Assembly: GCA_019930625.1 (NCBI GenBank)
Contig: CP082844.1
Span: forward strand, 7,192,001 to 7,256,000
Direction of reading: 5' to 3'
DNA: 64,000 nucleotides
DNA from: Nocardia asteroides
GTDB taxonomy: Bacteria; Actinomycetota; Actinomycetes; Mycobacteriales; Mycobacteriaceae
The notes under the pieces are model-generated. The model was not told the DNA's origin. It did not search any database and worked only from the letters and a program-made list of their open reading frames with translations. The number at the start of each line of letters is the position of its first letter. The first letter of the stretch is position 1. The position numbers and the translations under genes are program-made. Positions 39,701-46,965 of this stretch are shown in pieces.

Positions 39701-42700
39701 GCCTGGATCGGCCGCCTTGGTCATCAACGAGTGGCATGCCCGTGACCCCCGAACCAACGCCTTGCTTTACCACCAGGACGGGACACCGGTCATCGACGGC
39801 AGCCATGCCACCGTCATCGTCTACCCGCTCGGCGCGAGCGGCCCGGTCTGGTGGGACCCCCAGCAAAGCACCTTCTCGGACCGGCCTCCAGCCGACATGA
39901 TCCACAACTCCGCTGGCTTGTGGTCGATACCGATCCCACCGAATCAAGGAGTGAACAGTGCCGGAATTTCGAACCAGAGAGCAAGTGGAGCAGTATCTGG
40001 CACAAATCTTCAGCCCCGACCAGGAGTATCGGATCTACCAGTTCGAGCACTGCTGGGTCTGTCGGCCGATCTCGACTCCCGAGCAGATCGCGAACGGTCA
40101 GAGGCTGGGCTTGGGGAACTACGTGGTGAACGCCGAGACGGGAGTGGTGACAGCTCACGCGAGCCTCGCGCCGACCATGATCGGGGAGAGGTACGACGAG
40201 GCGATCCGCACGGGCCAACCGGTACAGGGCTACCAGGTGTATCCGCCGACTTGGCGGGTGTCTATCGAGCGGACACGGGAAGACGCGAAGGAGATCGAGT
40301 ACCTGCTCCGAGCGACGTCACTGACCGATCCACCGGAACCGAGCAGCGAACACCAACTCGTGATCGACAAGGACACCCTGTCGTTCAGTCCGACGGACAG
40401 CACGTCGGCGAACGCGGTTTCCTGGGCCGAGATGCGCAACCGGACGGATGGGACCTGGCCGCGACAGGGGACGTTCGACTTCTAGACGGCGCCGCTGAGC
40501 ACGACGGCCCAGCAGCCTCCGTACCAACCTCCACGCAAGCCACCTCACCGAATACAAACACGCAGGTACTACCGATCCCAGCCCGTCCATCGGCGCCTGC
40601 CGACCCAGGACGCTCACGGGATCGTTCCGACGAACCCGCTGACCGCCGACATCCGCCGAATCCTGCTCCGGGCCCGAGCGCCGAAGATGCACGACGCTAC
40701 GACCCCGCGTTCATCGAAAACCTACGAATCAGCAACTCCACCCCTGCCGACCGGCCCGACACACGGCCCGTCGAGCGAAGCGCCGACCCCAACGCCGCCA
40801 CGATATTCGCCGAAAACCAACGCATCACCAACCCCACACCCGACAACCGCCCTGAGACGCCGCACGTCGAGCGGAGTGCCGAGCCCCATCCCCGAGATCT
40901 CGGCATGCGCGGTGCGCAAGGGCAGATCCCTATCGAGAGGCTCGTCGACAGCGTTCGCGACCGTGTTGCCCAGGACCCCAAATTCGAACTCAGCTACAGC
41001 GAAAGGGATCTCAACAACCTGATCGAGCACGGACGTCGACTGGGAATCGACGATCGCGGCATCGCCGACCTCATCCATATCGGTTCCCGCCTTGCGAAGC
41101 CCATCACCGCTGACGTGCTCGCACAGCACATGGAGAACTGGGCCGATGTGGTTTCCGATCGCGGCTACCCATACCGCTTCGAAGACGCCGGTCACTTCAA
41201 CGCGTTCGCCAGGGATCTCGATCGAATCCTCCACGATGCCGGATTCGGTGACCACGGCATCTTCGTCCAAGGATCGGCGCTGCGGAGCCCCCAAGCGAAC
41301 GACATCGACATCGCTGTCGTCATCGACCGTGACAGGTTCCATGAAATCCTCGTGGAGCGCTACGACGGACGGATAGCGACCAAGGCCACCGATGCGGCAC
41401 CAGGCGGTCCTCTGACCCTGAGAGGGCTCACGCGGTCCGAACTTCAGGCGCTGGCCCAACGGATCCACGAAAATCCGAAGGCTTACAACAACCAGGCGCT
41501 TACATTCGCCAATGCAGTTCGAAAGGGCGTGATCCGATCGACGCACGACATTTCGAAATCACTCAAGGCGGCAGGCAAGGAGATTCAGAACAAATATCCG
41601 GAGCTGAACATCGAGGATATTTCACTGATCGTCCCGGGCAGCGACTTCGATTCCAGTCCCGAGTTGCCCGTTGTCGAAACCACCGACAAGGATCGCGCGC
41701 ACGAACTCACTCGCAGACTGGAGGCCGCTCGGGAACTCGAATTCCAGCGTGACCTGGCCGACGGCCAACGCGGGAAGTTGCTGGCGCAGCTGAACCCGCA
41801 TATACGGGAAATCGTGCAACTGTCGAGAGATCTCGCCGAGACGAATCGAGTGCAGAGCGCGGCGGAGTCGCTAGGGTATATCCAGGCTCGCGAGGCGCTC
41901 GATCGGATCCGCGAGGCACTCGAACGCGGCGCTCCGCTGACCGACGTGAGTAAAGATGTCGCACTCGCGAAGGAGCGCATGGCCGCAGCGCAGCAACTCG
42001 AACTCCATAGCCGCCTCGACGCGCTGCGTGAACTTCAACTAGGCGAGCACAGACAGGTTGTCGCACAAATCATCGAACTCGATGTGCGCGAGCGGAACCT
42101 CTCGACCACGACCCAGCTGGAGATCACTGAGCGAGCACTCGTCGAGGTAGCCACCCGAGAAGTACTGGAATTCCGCAACCAGCAGCCGGACGTGCGTACC
42201 CCCTCCCTCCAGCTCGAACTGAATACTGCACGCGAATACGAGCAGGCCCTCGCGCGCGGCCAGGCGCAGGACCTCGGCGAGATGACCCGGAATTTCGACG
42301 CAATACAGCGCGCCATCCGGCACGAGCAGGCAATAGAGGCGCGCCGGATCGAAGAGCTGGGGCTGGATCCAGCGCATCGGCAAATTGTGACCCAGGCGCT
42401 CGACACGGACCGCGCTCGCACACTCGGCAAAGCAGCGGAAACGTTGGGCAAGGAAATCGTGCGACAGCACCACAACGAGATCGTCGGGCCGAGCAGAGTT
42501 CTGCAATTGACTCCGGACCAGGCAAGGCGCCTAGATATACAGACTTATTCGCTGTGCCTGGACCTCACACCGACAAATTACGATCATGAAAGGAGTGTGT
42601 ACGTGTACGAGCCGCCAGGGCGACCTCCCGTCCATGTTCCCTACGATTCGCCGGAGCGCCGATACGCGCAGGCTGTCAAAGCCATACGAGACGGGCTTTC

Positions 42701-42860
42701 CCCACAGGTGGTCGAGGTCGATTACCTACGGTCGATCGGCCACGCTACGGCAGCGGAGGAAGCTGTCCGCCGAAATCCCGAGGTGTCACCGCGAGTAACC
42801 AGAGCGCGGGCGCTCGAACTCGAACGTGCACGGCAGCTCCGTATCGAACGTGACCGTTGA
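33741..42860 (+). CDS. giant multi-module type VII polymorphic toxin
   Basis: A single open frame of 3039 codons. Residues 1-215 form a helical WXG100-like delivery domain (IEIPEWLQWVAKWVVGAGDWPEGDE), as in CpnT-type toxins, with a hydrophobic stretch near 110-150. Residues about 300-750 are Pro/Ser/Thr-rich. Then come four modules: an unnamed HELAE domain (755-905), an ADP-ribosyltransferase (about 1165-1345), a papain-fold deamidase (about 1885-2065) and a nucleotidyltransferase (about 2408-2640), ending in a 400-residue helical, Glu/Arg/Leu-rich tail. Two small genes lie inside in another frame (36463-36693 and 39958-40485). Either this is one polytoxin, or separate toxin tips whose stop codons are missing by mutation or sequencing error. 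In the second case the first toxin would end near 36470. Confidence 0.75.
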   Translation: MGIEIPEWLQWVAKWVVGAGDWPEGDETAMRRVADAWSGMSAALNELDDDAAHTMQQALAAIDGQTHDAIAAHWDTLAGKEGAWQALAGYIDKLADQIGDGAADIEHTKLVIIGAMVIFSIEVAPLLLTAWTGFSAGGAVVLRIATQVTIRMAIKQLIARLLTRAAAKAAARVALLGAINEALEEGGLELGVKVFQAATGRRDEITLQDVKAAGIAAAAGAAGGAVGGGLGRSGLLSGVDDVAASRLGRATVAATTETATGIAGETAAAATVAALTDQPFNLTLESITSSAAQGVPHGLHSAANDTDTTSSPPDLSDSGPDLPAPSDNQPPERTQPAPGDTGDRTQPSSSQPQPEATQPASTPADADGTDSDSVTSNPPENATPASTSSAQPQNTTAHTSEVGNENSGPTPAGSTDSTSNNPQPQTPAATPVSAEGTSTPSHADSPSDSSTSTVIPDPGPPTLSGTQTTSIDDTAHSNSDEQDPTGTTTSPAPAASAHISSEIGGQPTAPSNPAPAAYDAADQSGSQPSIQNRSTADDSPPLADRAAPAPGQRVDASTAPHNATPSTTGPLAATPPATPTSRSDAQADSPSDTVTSSAVATASPAAVPPNTLAGPSAPAIDLGQRSTVSTPDPAASVGPAQSATAATPRPDHTARPTTPPQPVSPPTATSEPGSTGAPPADLAHRASPADRASSGGTARTAPFSDGTAATDMPRRDDTSEAAQPNRRADPSTRRQSNTNDPGATDSEAMSYSGGAVRPRDDFAAFEWAEDAYDHFRRDDGDIDDIARTLGEHPRTDGSHFTRDDVEQIKNHLFREEHPIIDYDGNLIRRRFDADPAIAEAWIRLRAGHPLPADIVLLEHELAESTYLRAHPGSTYQDAHAHANLDHHWSNDIPPRTGERYDTLWGRHDGTADLLQPDQGQPERSGVPVRGDEGQPRSHTDHRQDEQHRPHGPTGGRDLPGGGRTDHDPGQTREAVASQRRDRLVTEDNRPRPAHSQADTPRPQESDRGPQGTTDRVAAVPPRDVPDSPGTAPHRPSSPRGPVELSYNDLRVIEDHATRHGLVAADIVRGVQDGTLRVGQYGVYKNPEQPPLHETPDKLDPEYLTEVVDHDLRDPVRRRYASVEPDAFEPGCADNLLPDHLTRSMPGQALDDATAPIDPTRLVVNYPGDGLSPVWRDRSAEDAFLDARNALFRMDSRGPEIFDLGFSPRDPGNLNIGAHVGHTGPGQADGFVSLSRSPEHTIARETDIAGNDLNRLADEGQLTRLPDGTFRQTMYMHELYHPHGIDVDATFHDATAHSRYNAGSHREAEILAPGGISGDTVYRVWPRQIIVDANGNLVSVRVGEPVYNPRFAHLDNPRFAHTHDIPAVDRGRQAGEHAQQQDAHSGQHSPPTEHAPPHTQVPRPEPPPHRSGFDPNVHRYVAHFNDGRVIPHDPFYYGRYNPHIGRYQPTPQETEAAYAHPLGQSPYDIQVRNWLDGHQQHTDYRAPESQPPTQQDPWRSMRAPESLPPTTHEPRQRAQENPRSHGETQRLSTQRTQNPYTERPHPDAPHVRESDRGRVPPRAPETRAPVADLSSMRAPESLPPQPRVPSPPRHVAEPHSPVAPHRSGPSTSAPHNPRRPANREPRQHLDPRIERHMGSGPQRQDPHVTVPLHDPHSSAPPTEVPDRRRPIDPETQRALEARNARENYRRRAPDRVIAVRPDRTPGIPAYEMRRYAEGPEHVAVVSVRIHLEAGPHVSPQEMRNLIENAHLATDRAFNYGHRLLSGDWLLVDVVFTDDPSTAHLSVNVDRETADPRSWHPHDSSETLTNHLREHLGLAADSRNQPTVRPEDLRQISNDIAAANTPTRFTGLPETRVIDHNRLTNLENRSYQQIVEDSLRDGDRFTVGADPRTHPYGRLINDGGPGFPGRGNNCLDSALAALSSFFGRPQVSLPRYPDRLADGTIDQTSGERNGPQRAADWLGSSLRNHAGTPVPDQFMALHDQISAHGPGSAALVINEWHARDPRTNALLYHQDGTPVIDGSHATVIVYPLGASGPVWWDPQQSTFSDRPPADMIHNSAGLWSIPIPPNQGVNSAGISNQRASGAVSGTNLQPRPGVSDLPVRALLGLSADLDSRADRERSEAGLGELRGERRDGSGDSSREPRADHDRGEVRRGDPHGPTGTGLPGVSADLAGVYRADTGRREGDRVPAPSDVTDRSTGTEQRTPTRDRQGHPVVQSDGQHVGERGFLGRDAQPDGWDLAATGDVRLLDGAAEHDGPAASVPTSTQATSPNTNTQVLPIPARPSAPADPGRSRDRSDEPADRRHPPNPAPGPSAEDARRYDPAFIENLRISNSTPADRPDTRPVERSADPNAATIFAENQRITNPTPDNRPETPHVERSAEPHPRDLGMRGAQGQIPIERLVDSVRDRVAQDPKFELSYSERDLNNLIEHGRRLGIDDRGIADLIHIGSRLAKPITADVLAQHMENWADVVSDRGYPYRFEDAGHFNAFARDLDRILHDAGFGDHGIFVQGSALRSPQANDIDIAVVIDRDRFHEILVERYDGRIATKATDAAPGGPLTLRGLTRSELQALAQRIHENPKAYNNQALTFANAVRKGVIRSTHDISKSLKAAGKEIQNKYPELNIEDISLIVPGSDFDSSPELPVVETTDKDRAHELTRRLEAARELEFQRDLADGQRGKLLAQLNPHIREIVQLSRDLAETNRVQSAAESLGYIQAREALDRIREALERGAPLTDVSKDVALAKERMAAAQQLELHSRLDALRELQLGEHRQVVAQIIELDVRERNLSTTTQLEITERALVEVATREVLEFRNQQPDVRTPSLQLELNTAREYEQALARGQAQDLGEMTRNFDAIQRAIRHEQAIEARRIEELGLDPAHRQIVTQALDTDRARTLGKAAETLGKEIVRQHHNEIVGPSRVLQLTPDQARRLDIQTYSLCLDLTPTNYDHERSVYVYEPPGRPPVHVPYDSPERRYAQAVKAIRDGLSPQVVEVDYLRSIGHATAAEEAVRRNPEVSPRVTRARALELERARQLRIERDR
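36003..36462 (+). other. toxin module 1 (unnamed HELAE domain)
   Basis: About residues 755-907 of the giant frame. The segment reads IKNHLFREEHPI, then RFDADPAIAEAWIRLRAGHPLP, LLEHELAESTYLRAHPG and YQDAHAHANLDHHWS. I recall the same pattern at C-termini of many actinobacterial toxins, followed by a gene like the one at 36463. HELAE plus AHAHA could bind metal, but no activity is established. Confidence 0.6.
36463..36693 (+). CDS. probable immunity protein nested in toxin frame
   Basis: A 76-residue protein read in the +1 frame relative to the giant toxin. ATG at 36463 is preceded by GGGGA with seven bases spacing; the stop is TAA at 36691-36693. The sequence (LLIYYNQTKDNPSEVEYRFG, later LIIDKTSN and QWPRNGVIAS) is of a small immunity type that I recall beside HELAE-module toxins, and its charged composition is protein-like. 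While it is read, the toxin frame stays open as low-complexity Gln/Arg/Asp-rich sequence, which looks like a shadow. It probably neutralises module 1. Confidence 0.75.
   Translation: MALLIYYNQTKDNPSEVEYRFGETRDNLDRTLIIDKTSNTARTDQPEDGIFRAAAGQIMIRARREKQWPRNGVIAS
37242..37770 (+). other. toxin module 2: ADP-ribosyltransferase
   Basis: About residues 1165-1345 of the giant frame. It has the R-S-E signature of pierisin/scabin-like ADP-ribosyltransferases: Arg1192 in LFRMDSRGPEIFDLGF, the S-x-S element FVSLSRS (Ser1232, Ser1234), and E-x-E in HREAEIL (Glu1306, Glu1308). Such enzymes modify DNA guanine or proteins with NAD. It is preceded by ELSYNDLRVIEDHATRHG near residue 1043. No immunity gene follows it. 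Confidence 0.8.
39400..39930 (+). other. toxin module 3: papain-fold glutamine deamidase-like
   Basis: About residues 1887-2063. It matches the Tox-PL pattern (papain-fold toxin 1): GNNCLDSALAAL with candidate catalytic Cys1912, SHATVIVYPL with His2022, and WWDPQQ with Asp2039, giving a Cys-His-Asp triad. Such domains deamidate glutamine in target proteins. A conserved pre-toxin region (RIHLEAGPHVSPQEMRNLI...DVVFTDDPSTAHLSVNVD, 38.9-39.1 kb) precedes it, and the gene at 39958 directly after it is a likely immunity gene. Confidence 0.78.
39958..40485 (+). CDS. probable immunity protein (YrhB/Imm35-like) nested in toxin frame
   Basis: A 175-residue protein in the +1 frame relative to the giant toxin. 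GTG at 39958 has AAGGAG at 39946-39951, six bases upstream. The N-terminal 90 residues (EQVEQYLAQIFSP, CWVCRPIST, GLGNYVVNAETGVVTAH) resemble YrhB/Imm35-type immunity proteins, which pair with papain-fold deamidase toxins. The last part (WAEMRNRTDGTWPRQGTFDF) may be a small extra domain. The competing toxin frame here is Arg/Asp/Gly-rich shadow sequence. Loss of one base just before 39950 would end module 3 at a TGA at the ribosome binding site. Confidence 0.78.
   Translation: MPEFRTREQVEQYLAQIFSPDQEYRIYQFEHCWVCRPISTPEQIANGQRLGLGNYVVNAETGVVTAHASLAPTMIGERYDEAIRTGQPVQGYQVYPPTWRVSIERTREDAKEIEYLLRATSLTDPPEPSSEHQLVIDKDTLSFSPTDSTSANAVSWAEMRNRTDGTWPRQGTFDF
40690..40900 (+). repeat. two-copy peptide repeat between toxin modules
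   Basis: Two adjacent related units of about 36 codons in the toxin frame: FIENLRISNSTPADRPDTRP-VERSADP and FAENQRITNPTPDNRPETPH-VERSAEP. They form a linker just before the nucleotidyltransferase module. Confidence 0.7.
40962..41664 (+). other. toxin module 4: nucleotidyltransferase
   Basis: About residues 2408-2641. Pol-beta-type nucleotidyltransferase motif: GSALRSP with Gly2511-Ser2512, then NDIDIAVVI with Asp2521 and Asp2523 as metal ligands; a later strand IEDISLIVPGSDF may supply the third acidic residue. It opens with ELSYSERDLNNLIEHGRRLG, echoing the ELSYNDLRVIEDHATRHG that precedes the ADP-ribosyltransferase. The predicted activity is transfer of a nucleotide to RNA or protein. Two downstream genes may encode immunity. 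Confidence 0.75.
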
Positions 42861-42903
42861 ACGCGGCGAAACACGCTACGGCAGATGCGATTGTGGTGAT
42901 CAT

Positions 42904-44031
42904 ATGACGGAGTGGCAGACGACGACCACTGCCGAGCGGAGGGAAGTGAACCTCCTGAAGCGACAACTGACACTCATCCTCCATGGCCCGCTCGACCAAG
43001 TCCATCTCGACCGGTTGCGAGACGAACTCGGCATGACCTCGACTGGCTCCGCCACCGACCCGGTCGGCACCCGATTCGGACAGCGCCTCCGACATCACCC
43101 GAAGTATCAGACGATCACAATGATGGTGCTGACCGTGCTGCGCACCGATATAAACGAATGGTCGGTTACGCTCGACGCCATACCGGGCACCGACTTCTCC
43201 GAATGGAAGCGCCTCGCTGAAATCAGCGCCCAGAAAACAGGACTCACCATCGCCGAACGGCAGCTGCCGTCATCGACGCCCCTCTCCGATATCGGTGATC
43301 CAGAGCCGGCGACTCGCATCGGCCGATCCACCGATGAACGGTCAACGGCTGGCGCCGCGAGCTCCGCCGCCCCGCATCCGATGCCAACCCCCCTGCTCGG
43401 TCTCAGTACGATGTCGCCTACCGGCCCCCCAAGCTGGGTGGACTTGCCTGCATACGATGCCGACCTCATGGACAGAACGATCCGGCAGCTCGAAGCCGTG
43501 CCGCGCTACACTCCACCGCAGCCACCAGTCCATCGACCGGAGCTGGACGACGCAGAGTTGGTTGACCTCGTCACCGGACTTCGCAATCTGATCTGGTCAT
43601 GGCGAATGGATGACCTGGTGACCGTCAGCGCGCGAGCCGGGCTCTGGACGATAGAAAGACGCGAAACCGATCGGGTGGTATTCACCAGCAGATATGTGGC
43701 CGGTGAGTGTTATGTGAACGGAAATGCCCTCGATGTCCATTCCATAGATTTGCCGGTCGCGACCATCATGCCTGATAGCGACGACTGCCGGACACCACCA
43801 CGCGACGCCTTCACCCGAATGACCGCAGCACTCATAGACACATATGGTGAACCCACCGCACGCTCGTCGGGGACGACTTCACAGATCGAATGGACGGGAA
43901 CGGAAAATGCACTGATCCTCGCCTACCGACATCCTTCCGTCCGGATCATCGTACGCCTCAACCCGAGAATCACCACTATTTATGGAGAAGCCGAGAGCAC
44001 GCGCCGCAAGCGAAATGAAGAGCGGCGCTAG
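42904..44031 (+). CDS. DUF6301-like protein, probable immunity
   Basis: A 375-residue protein starting at ATG 42904, 43 bases after the toxin stop. The N-terminal part (1-110) is a small alpha/beta domain; a Ser/Thr/Pro-rich linker follows; the C-terminal domain (about 225-365: LVDLVTGLRNLIWSWRMDDL, TIERRETDRVVF, ALIDTYGEPTA, IEWTGTENALILAYRHP) matches DUF6301, a family frequent next to type VII toxins. Position directly downstream of the toxin favours immunity to the last module. Possibly a fusion of two functions, as the N-terminal domain is unrecognised. Confidence 0.7.
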   Translation: MTEWQTTTTAERREVNLLKRQLTLILHGPLDQVHLDRLRDELGMTSTGSATDPVGTRFGQRLRHHPKYQTITMMVLTVLRTDINEWSVTLDAIPGTDFSEWKRLAEISAQKTGLTIAERQLPSSTPLSDIGDPEPATRIGRSTDERSTAGAASSAAPHPMPTPLLGLSTMSPTGPPSWVDLPAYDADLMDRTIRQLEAVPRYTPPQPPVHRPELDDAELVDLVTGLRNLIWSWRMDDLVTVSARAGLWTIERRETDRVVFTSRYVAGECYVNGNALDVHSIDLPVATIMPDSDDCRTPPRDAFTRMTAALIDTYGEPTARSSGTTSQIEWTGTENALILAYRHPSVRIIVRLNPRITTIYGEAESTRRKRNEERR

Positions 44032-44114
44032 TATCGACCGCTTCACTCTCGACGAGTGATCGGCGTATGATCTCGTGTCGAGCCACATCGAGATTACACC
44101 GAAAAAGGATACTC

Positions 44115-44465
44115 ATGACCATTACCTCGTACCACGGAACCTTTTATACCGATAGACCGGAGGTGATGGAACAGATTCTGAGAGCGTGGGTAGCGAAACA
44201 AGATCTGCAGATGAAGCCGCATCGCGGGTTTCAGGTGCACTATGAGACCGACGGATTCGAACTATATTGTTACGATGCGGGTGGGCCGGAAGCGCCTATC
44301 TACTTCCTTCTCGAGGGCCGCATCGAGGACGCGGCCGACTCTGCTGCTGATCGGCTTCGGAACCTTGCAGAACACTCCAGAAACGCAGGCCTGGAATTCA
44401 GTATCGACTACGAAGAAGTCGATGCCGAAGGGAATCCGTTGAGCGCCGAAAAAACACTGAGCTGA
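44115..44465 (+). CDS. small putative immunity protein
   Basis: A 116-residue acidic protein; ATG 44115 has AAAAAGGA at 44102-44109. It is an alpha/beta protein with FYTDRPEVMEQILRAWVA and a YFLLEGRIEDAADSAADRL helix. Local G+C is lower than the genome average, as is common for recently acquired immunity genes. It is 83 bases after the DUF6301-like gene and transcribed with it. I do not recognise the family; an immunity function rests on size, charge and position. Confidence 0.6.
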   Translation: MTITSYHGTFYTDRPEVMEQILRAWVAKQDLQMKPHRGFQVHYETDGFELYCYDAGGPEAPIYFLLEGRIEDAADSAADRLRNLAEHSRNAGLEFSIDYEEVDAEGNPLSAEKTLS

Positions 44466-44566
44466 TCCGCTCGGGTTTGCTCTGTGTGGCCGCCGTCGTC
44501 GGTGACGCCGCGCGTTACCGCCCCTGCCCGACCGGTGGTCGGAGCCGGCCTGGCAACCCTCCGAGG

Positions 44567-45389
44567 TCACGCACTCAGTCGCGCCTGGACGAACTGCTGT
44601 GCGTGCGGCGGCATGAGCTCGACAGGCATCAGATACCACCCCCGACGCGGAACTTCCACTCCACGACGTCGCCACGGAGTCTGAAACGCCGGATATTCCG
44701 GTAGGCGATGCGCGAATCCTCGACGGGCGTGCGCAGGGCGAAACCCTCACCGTCGTACTCGGCATGCATCAGTGCGCCCGGAAAAGCGTAGGTCGCAATC
44801 CGTTTGCGGGTCAGATTCCATCCTCGGAAGGAACCGATGACCATGAAGAACAGGATGAAGCCGAGCACGAACGCGATGCCGCCGCCCGCACCGTCGCCGA
44901 ATCCCTCGGTGCCCTCGCGGATGACATTCACGACTACCTGCAAGCTGAACAGCCCGGTGATCACACCGAGGAACAGCAGAAACCGAGTCGGATCGAAGCT
45001 GGCGAAGAAGGCCGCGCGATCGAGACGTCCCGCGGTCTGCGCGTCGGCGGCATATTCGAACACGAGCCGCTGGTCCCCGGCCGCCGGGACGGGCTGGTGG
45101 GGCTGCGCGTTCGACGGCGAGTACTGGCCGCAGCCTGCTGCGGCGCCGGATATTGCCGCGATGGCCGCGGATCGGGTGGTGTGGCATTCACGTGCGACGG
45201 CCGCGGATGTGCCCACGGCGCTTGCGGTGGCGTTGCCTGCGGATATGGTTGCTGTGCCTGGGGTTCGGGCTGCGATTCATACAGATGCTGTGGTGGCACT
45301 GGTGGATACGGTGCCCCCTGCGGCGGATGCCCGCCGTACGCGCCTGACATCGTGTTCGGATACGGCTGCCCAGCCGGATGCGGTTTCAC
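44567..45389 (-). pseudogene. YcxB-like membrane protein with two frameshifts
   Basis: Three frames join into one about 274-residue protein: a Pro/Gln-rich N-terminus (GTG 45389, behind GGGGAAGGAA; YPPVPPQHLYESQPEPQAQQ), a middle with two transmembrane helices (FLLFLGVITGLFSLQVVV and AFVLGFILFFMVIGSF) and a soluble YcxB-like end (MHAEYDGEGFALRTP...FRLRGDVVEWKFRVGG), and a third frame YLMPVELMPPHAQQFVQ to the stop at 44567. A missing C near 45128-45129 and a C5 run at 44639-44643 that should be C6 explain both breaks. Real decay or sequencing error cannot be told apart here. Confidence 0.7.
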
Positions 45390-45540
45390 GTCGTTCGAGT
45401 TCCTTCCCCTGCCGAGACAGGCTAACGCTCGGCCCTCCGGTTCTCATAATGACAAGGCCTCCGACGCGAGGCACGCCGAGTGTCGGTGCCCCTTGCTAAC
45501 TTTCGTCCTGTTCTGATCTGACGAAACCAGGCGAGGCGCT

Positions 45541-46965
45541 ATGACTATCGGGGGAACCACCTATCTCGAGCTGTCCGAGGACAGCGGTTCCGCGCACAAG
45601 TTCTACGAGGTGATCGTCGCGGGCACCCAGGTGAGTGTTCGTTTCGGTCGCATCGGGGAGCAAGGGCAGACGAAGGTGAGTTCGTTCGCCACCGAGGAGA
45701 AGGCGCAGGCCGCCGCGGCCAAGAAGGTCGGCGAGAAGGTGCGCAAGGGCTATGCGCCCGCGGTGATGGGGGCGCGGGGCAGGCGCCCGGTGACCCGGCG
45801 GGCGATCAGCAGCGGCCGCTCGACCGCGAAGGCCGCGCCCGTGCTGTGGAGTTTCGACTCCGGCGCCGCCGCATTCGGCATCTTCGTCGACGAGCGTCGC
45901 TGCTGGGTGGGCAACGAGAGCGGTGACGTGTTCACTCTGACCCCGGACGGGGTGGTCACCGGTCGTTACCGCTTGCCGGACGCCGTCAAATGCATTGTGG
46001 CCGATGATTTCTGGATTTACGCCGGATGCGATGACGGTCGCGTCTACGACTTGTCCGGCAAGGTGCCGCGCGCGGCGTACGACATCGCGGCCGATGTCGA
46101 CATCTACTGGCTCGACATCCACGACGGCATCCTCGGCGTCTCCGACCGTCAAGGCGGCATCACCGTCATCGACTACGAGGAGGAGTCGCTGTGGACCCGG
46201 CGCAGCACCGGCGATTCGGGCTGGATGGTGCGTATCGACGCGGACGGCGTCTACCACGGGCATTCCGCAGGCGTCACCAAGTACGACCTGGACAGCGGCA
46301 ACCCTCTGTGGCAGGCGGGCACCGGCGGCGACGTGCTGTTCGGTTGGCAGGAATCCGACGCCGTCTACGCGGGCACCTCCCGTAACCAGGTGCGCATGGT
46401 GACCAAGAGCGGCCGGGCCGAGCGCACCTACCAGTGCGATGCCGCTGTCTTCTCCTGCGCGACCTCGCCCGACGGCCGCTACGTCTTCGCCGGCGACAAT
46501 TACTCGTCGGTGTACTGCTTCGATGCCGCCGGGAACCGCGTATGGAAGTTGGCCACCGGCTGCGGCTCCGCCTACTCCATGCAGTATCACGACGACAAGC
46601 TGTACCTGGTCACCACCACCGGCACGCTGGCCTGTCTCGATGTCAGCGAGGCCGCCATTCGCGATGCCGAGCAGGGCGTGCTGCCCCAGACCGTTTCGGT
46701 GAAGGCTCCCGAGATCTCCGCCGTGGTGCCCAGCAATACCGTCGAAGTCACCTCCGACGCCGGAACGGGCGTCATCGTGGAGTGCGTGAACCACGGCAGT
46801 TCGCTGCGCGTGCGGGTCGTCTCGCCCGGATACCAGCGCGGCTGGAATGTGCAGTTCCCCAAAGACATCCGGCGCGCGGGGGCTCGTTACGTGGTCGACG
46901 GCGTTGCCGAGTCGGCGCGCGGTGGTTTCTACCGCGTCCGCGGGGACATCCGGCAGCTGACCTGA
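45541..46965 (+). CDS. WGR domain and beta-propeller repeat protein
   Basis: A 474-residue protein. Residues about 1-80 are a WGR domain (KFYEVIVAGTQVSVRFGRIGEQGQTKVSSF, then EEKAQAAAAKKVGEKVRKGY), a nucleic-acid or protein-binding module. About 100-395 are WD40/PQQ-like propeller repeats (GNESGDVFTLTPDG, AGCDDGRVYDLSGK, AGDNYSSVYCFDAAG). The last 75 residues form a small beta domain. No catalytic residues are seen, so it is probably a scaffold. It stands alone and is followed by a strong hairpin. Confidence 0.85.
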   Translation: MTIGGTTYLELSEDSGSAHKFYEVIVAGTQVSVRFGRIGEQGQTKVSSFATEEKAQAAAAKKVGEKVRKGYAPAVMGARGRRPVTRRAISSGRSTAKAAPVLWSFDSGAAAFGIFVDERRCWVGNESGDVFTLTPDGVVTGRYRLPDAVKCIVADDFWIYAGCDDGRVYDLSGKVPRAAYDIAADVDIYWLDIHDGILGVSDRQGGITVIDYEEESLWTRRSTGDSGWMVRIDADGVYHGHSAGVTKYDLDSGNPLWQAGTGGDVLFGWQESDAVYAGTSRNQVRMVTKSGRAERTYQCDAAVFSCATSPDGRYVFAGDNYSSVYCFDAAGNRVWKLATGCGSAYSMQYHDDKLYLVTTTGTLACLDVSEAAIRDAEQGVLPQTVSVKAPEISAVVPSNTVEVTSDAGTGVIVECVNHGSSLRVRVVSPGYQRGWNVQFPKDIRRAGARYVVDGVAESARGGFYRVRGDIRQLT

